Below the pieces are notes generated by a model that made no database searches, had not been told where the DNA came from, and was given only the letters and a program-made list of their open reading frames with translations. Below, one piece after another: positions 14,388 to 16,737 of a stretch of DNA of 16,737 nucleotides. How positions within the stretch are numbered: position 1 is the stretch's first letter; the number at the start of each line of letters is the position of its first letter. The stretch comes from Ruminococcaceae bacterium UBA2854 (GTDB lineage: Bacteria; Bacillota; Clostridia; Oscillospirales; Acutalibacteraceae), in the NCBI GenBank assembly GCA_002350765.1, contig DEFK01000003.1, positions 1-16,737 on the forward strand, given 5' to 3'. The position numbers and the translations under genes were made by a program.

Positions 14388-14410
14388 TCATTATTTTATT
14401 TTACATAATA
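14388..14410. repeat. Third copy of the 23-nt repeat core
   Basis: TCATTATTTTATTTTACATA followed by ATA differs from the first copy (12851-12873) at two of 23 positions. It begins 13 nt after the recombinase stop codon. With the two copies upstream, the repeat brackets the recombinase gene. Confidence 0.7.
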
Positions 14411-14672
14411 TATAGAAGAAGATTTTTAATCTTTTGAAATTTCTCGGTGAGGAGGCGATCAAAATGTTTGATACGTCATAAATTTTTAATTTTACTATTC
14501 TAATTTGTTAGCAAAAAAATATGTGCACACTAAGAATTTTATAGAAGAATTTGAAATTAAACCGAAAAAATCATAAAACAAAATATAATTAGGAATTCAA
14601 AAATAACTAAAAGCAACATTTAAATAATAAAAATAAAATAGGAAAAAGTTTAAAACGATAGATTGGAAATAT
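14411..14672. other. AT-rich stretch without a clear gene
   Basis: This stretch is very AT-rich, with stop codons in all frames. The only notable item is a perfect GAGGAGG (14449-14455) 8 nt before ATG 14464, which opens a five-codon frame, MFDTS, ending in TAA at 14481. This may be the stump of a lost small gene such as an excisionase. I see no promoter or hairpin of note in the rest. Confidence 0.4.
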
Positions 14673-14888
14673 GTGCGCCCGTTAAATTACGAGGTGATTC
14701 CTATTTATAATTCAATGATCAACCGTGATTACGTTGACAGAGAACACGTAATCGAAATCTGTGACAAAGTTAGGATTTTCTTCCTGAAAGAAGATGAAGA
14801 AAATCACAACGCTCTTGAAGATGTTGAGGAACTTTTAATGAAGTCCTATGAAGAGCGAGTTTTCAATAAGAATAATAACAATAAATAA
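14673..14888 (+). CDS. Small hypothetical protein
   Basis: This 71-aa acidic, helical protein from GTG 14673 has the helix-rich segments YVDREHVIEICDKVRIFFLK and ALEDVEELLMKSYEERVF, ending in an asparagine-rich tail. I know no family for it. The frame stays open and protein-like upstream (TIDWKYV before the GTG), yet it holds no ATG and no clear ribosome-binding site, so the start is uncertain and the gene may have lost its 5' end. ATG 14715 is a shorter alternative. It lies about 100 nt before the serine recombinase and could be a helper of that element, for example a directionality factor, but nothing in the sequence shows this. Confidence 0.5.
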   Translation: MRPLNYEVIPIYNSMINRDYVDREHVIEICDKVRIFFLKEDEENHNALEDVEELLMKSYEERVFNKNNNNK

Positions 14889-14898
14889 TACTTTTTAA

Positions 14899-14972
14899 TA
14901 CCGACACTATGGACTTATGATATAAAACAGGATATAATTGTATTATCCAAATTCAACGAAATAGTGTCGGTA
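14899..14972. promoter_or_regulatory. 12-bp inverted repeat flanking the serine recombinase promoter
   Basis: TACCGACACTAT (14899-14910) and ATAGTGTCGGTA (14961-14972) are perfect inverted copies 50 nt apart. A third partial copy, TACCGACAC (14997-15005), lies in the first codons of the recombinase. The left copy touches the -35 box and the right copy lies in the leader. This fits either an operator for self-repression or the attachment/resolution site of the recombinase. Confidence 0.75.
14910..14938 (+). promoter_or_regulatory. Promoter of the serine recombinase
   Basis: The -35 box is TGGACT (14910-14915), the spacer is 17 nt, and the -10 box is a perfect TATAAT (14933-14938). The start would be near 14945, giving a leader of about 45 nt that contains the right arm of the inverted repeat. 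Confidence 0.7.
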
Positions 14973-14989
14973 GGAAAGAGAGGTAATAG

Positions 14990-16573
14990 ATGTTAGTACC
15001 GACACAAAGACCCAAAATTGTATATGCTTTATATCGTGTTTCAACAAAAGGACAGGTCGATAAAGACGACATTCCAATGCAGAAACAAGCTTGCCGTGAA
15101 TTTGCTGATCGGCAGGGTTGGGTTATAACAAAAGAATTTGTTGAAAAGGGTGTATCAGGCTATAAAGTGTCAGCAGATAACCGTGACGCAATTATTGAGC
15201 TCCGTGAAGCCGCTGAAAAACACGAATTCGATATTCTGCTTGTATTTATGTTTGATCGTCTGGGCCGTATTGAGGACGAAACTCCCGTTATAGTAAAGTG
15301 GTTTCACAATAAAGGAGTTGAGGTCTGGAGCGTTAAGGAAGGTCAGCGTCGTTTTGATAATCATACAGATGATCTTATCAACTATCTGACATTCTGGCAA
15401 GCCGAGGGTGAGAGTAAAAAAACGTCTGAACGAGTTAAAACCCGCCTTCGTCAGCTCGTTGAAGAAGGCGTATATACAGGTGGTTGCGCTCCGTTTGGCT
15501 ATAATCTTGTTGACAGCGGTATTGTAAACAAGAAAGGCAAAGAGCTTAAAACACTTATAATTAATCTTGAAGAAGCTGAAATTGTCCGTGAGGTTTTTGA
15601 AAAGACAGTTTCTGACGGCTACGGTTCCTATGTTATGGCAGATTATCTAAATAAAAAGGGTATCAGAACTCACAACGGCGCAAAGTTTCAGCCCAACACT
15701 ATAAACCGTATTCTTAGAAACGAGATGTACATAGGATATTATAACCGTGGCGGTGTAAAGTCGAAGAGGGTAGAGGAGCTTGTAATAATTGACGAAAGAA
15801 CATTTAAAAAAGCTCAAAAAATACTCGATCAGCGTAAACTCAAGAATGACGAAAAAACTCAGATGGCGAGATTTACAAAATCTTCTACTCTTCTTGCAGG
15901 CAATATCTACTGCGCCCACTGTGGCAAGAGATTAACCCCGAATAGCTTTAATGACAAGTACACTACTAAAGACGGGAAAATGCATGAAGGCGGTCGTAGA
16001 TATCGTTACTTGTGCACAGGCAAAGCGATGAGGCGAAATGAATGTGACGGCCAGTCTGTTTACACTGCGGAAAAAGTCGATGAGGTTGTTATTGATGCTG
16101 TACACAGTTGTTTTGATAGGTTAAAGTCAACGCCCCGAGATAAAGCTATAGAAAAGAAACTCAAGGCTCAGATTTCTGAAATCACCAAGGATATAAAGCG
16201 TATATCCAAAGAAAATGAATCACTAAAGAAAAAACTTGAAAGCCTTACAGCCGAGATTGCAAATGCTCTTTTAGGTGACAGCAAGTTTTCTCAAAATGAT
16301 TTATCAGCAGCGATTTCTATAACAAAAGAAAAGATTGAGGATAATAATAAACTTCTGACAGATAAGCAAGAGTTGTTGAAAAATAGCAAGAATGAGCTTG
16401 ATAATATTGATGTTTATTATGACGAGTTTTTATCTTGGGCTGCTGAGTTCGATGAATCAACACTCGAGAGAAAGCGTATGATTATCTGTTCACTCTTTAA
16501 AGAAATCAGCGTTGGAAAAGGCTATAAGGTAGACATCCTTATGGACACTACATACGAACAATTTATTAAATAA
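14990..16573 (+). CDS. Large serine recombinase
   Basis: This 527-aa site-specific recombinase makes double-strand breaks through a serine and joins attachment sites. The N-terminal resolvase domain (about 9-150) has YRVSTKGQ with nucleophile S18, and FDRLGR with R90 and R93. The recombinase domain follows (about 160-290, with GGCAPFGY near 166). A zinc ribbon is formed by C308, C311, C342 and C352, and a coiled coil spans about 385-470. Length and order match intact large serine recombinases such as those of Tn4451/Tn5397-like elements and phages. The start is ATG 14990, 6 nt after GAGAGG (14978-14983). Its stop lies 41 nt before a tRNA-Asn fragment, the usual place for an attachment site of such an enzyme. 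No key residue is missing, so it is probably active. Confidence 0.93.
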   Translation: MLVPTQRPKIVYALYRVSTKGQVDKDDIPMQKQACREFADRQGWVITKEFVEKGVSGYKVSADNRDAIIELREAAEKHEFDILLVFMFDRLGRIEDETPVIVKWFHNKGVEVWSVKEGQRRFDNHTDDLINYLTFWQAEGESKKTSERVKTRLRQLVEEGVYTGGCAPFGYNLVDSGIVNKKGKELKTLIINLEEAEIVREVFEKTVSDGYGSYVMADYLNKKGIRTHNGAKFQPNTINRILRNEMYIGYYNRGGVKSKRVEELVIIDERTFKKAQKILDQRKLKNDEKTQMARFTKSSTLLAGNIYCAHCGKRLTPNSFNDKYTTKDGKMHEGGRRYRYLCTGKAMRRNECDGQSVYTAEKVDEVVIDAVHSCFDRLKSTPRDKAIEKKLKAQISEITKDIKRISKENESLKKKLESLTAEIANALLGDSKFSQNDLSAAISITKEKIEDNNKLLTDKQELLKNSKNELDNIDVYYDEFLSWAAEFDESTLERKRMIICSLFKEISVGKGYKVDILMDTTYEQFIK

Positions 16574-16594
16574 AATAATATAGGCGCACCACAG

Positions 16595-16616
16595 GTATAT
16601 GAGTATACATTACCGA
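16595..16616. other. Candidate attachment-site junction
   Basis: GTATA (16595-16599) and TATAC (16604-16608) form a short imperfect palindrome. The sequence then joins the tRNA-Asn fragment at about 16615. The change from foreign to tRNA sequence happens at GAGAGC, so a crossover at a GA dinucleotide, as in Tn4451-type enzymes, is possible. This is inference; the other half of the site is not in the window. Confidence 0.4.
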
Positions 16617-16671
16617 GAGCGCATGACTGTTAATCATGATGTCACTGGTTCGAGCCCAGTTGGGGGAGCCA
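16615..16671 (+). pseudogene. tRNA-Asn(GTT) 3' fragment lacking the 5' end
   Basis: From the 3' strand of the D stem (GAGC, 16617-16620) onward this is tRNA-Asn: anticodon stem CATGA/TCATG with loop CTGTTAA and anticodon GTT (16629-16631), T arm ACTGG-TTCGAGC-CCAGT (16644-16660), acceptor strand TGGGGGA (16661-16667), discriminator G and encoded CCA. The matching 5' acceptor strand (TCCCCCA) and the D arm 5' side are absent; the bases upstream cannot pair. It is therefore not a working tRNA but an integration scar or a duplicated attachment core. Confidence 0.88.
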
Positions 16672-16708
16672 AAAGGAAAAGAGTAGCAAAAGCTGCTCTT
16701 TTTCTTTT
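16671..16708 (+). terminator. Terminator of the former tRNA-Asn gene
   Basis: A 17-bp stem runs from 16671-16687 to 16692-16708 around an AAAA loop, with two G-T pairs. Its 3' arm is itself T-rich, so it gives termination on the + strand. Its survival shows that the native 3' flank of the tRNA is retained here. Confidence 0.85.
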
Positions 16709-16737
16709 GTGTTTATCTTTATACAAAACTGGGCTCG

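Overview
The window looks like an accessory (defence and mobile-element) region from a low-GC Firmicute. The 5S rRNA sequence, the AT-rich coding style, strong AGGAGG-type ribosome-binding sites, DUF2513 and DUF2971 proteins, and Tn916/Tn1549-like remnants point to the class Clostridia, probably an Oscillospirales/Ruminococcus-type gut anaerobe. The genus is inference. All clear genes read on the + strand; only one gene remnant is on the - strand.

Layout. (1) 7-195: a complete 5S rRNA and its terminator. (2) 327-7912: a tightly packed operon behind a good promoter. It encodes a type III restriction (Res) helicase-nuclease, a 280-aa protein of unknown family, a DUF2513 protein, a four-helix membrane protein, a type III modification (Mod) methyltransferase, and a second copy of the 280-aa protein. 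Junctions are adjacent or overlap by 11 nt. Res and Mod together would form a type III restriction-modification enzyme; the duplicated protein, the DUF2513 protein and the membrane protein are unexplained partners. (3) 7924-9683: a DUF2971 protein and a second protein with a similar but diverged layout, ended by a terminator. (4) 9727-10723: two separate structured RNA loci, each with its own near-consensus promoter and intrinsic terminator, with a SLOG-type nucleotide-binding protein between them. (5) 10818-12218: an AbrB/SpoVT-like protein and a 329-aa unknown protein, a possible two-gene module, ended by a strong terminator. (6) 12219-13480: a gene-poor kilobase holding a truncated RepA-like replication protein remnant on the - strand, a series of perfect hairpins, a 56-nt direct repeat, and a dense hairpin array. 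(7) 13481-14374: a tyrosine recombinase with a full catalytic set. (8) 14411-14888: AT-rich DNA with a small hypothetical gene. (9) 14899-16573: a large serine recombinase whose promoter sits inside a 12-bp inverted repeat. (10) 16615-16708: the 3' three quarters of a tRNA-Asn gene with its terminator, which looks like the scar of an integration.

Reading together: the right-hand part is a patchwork of mobile-element debris with two chemically different integrases. The left-hand part is defence cargo next to an rRNA operon. The strongest candidates for something not well described are the expanded type III operon with its two paralogous accessory proteins, and the two stand-alone structured RNAs at 9761-9958 and 10515-10723.
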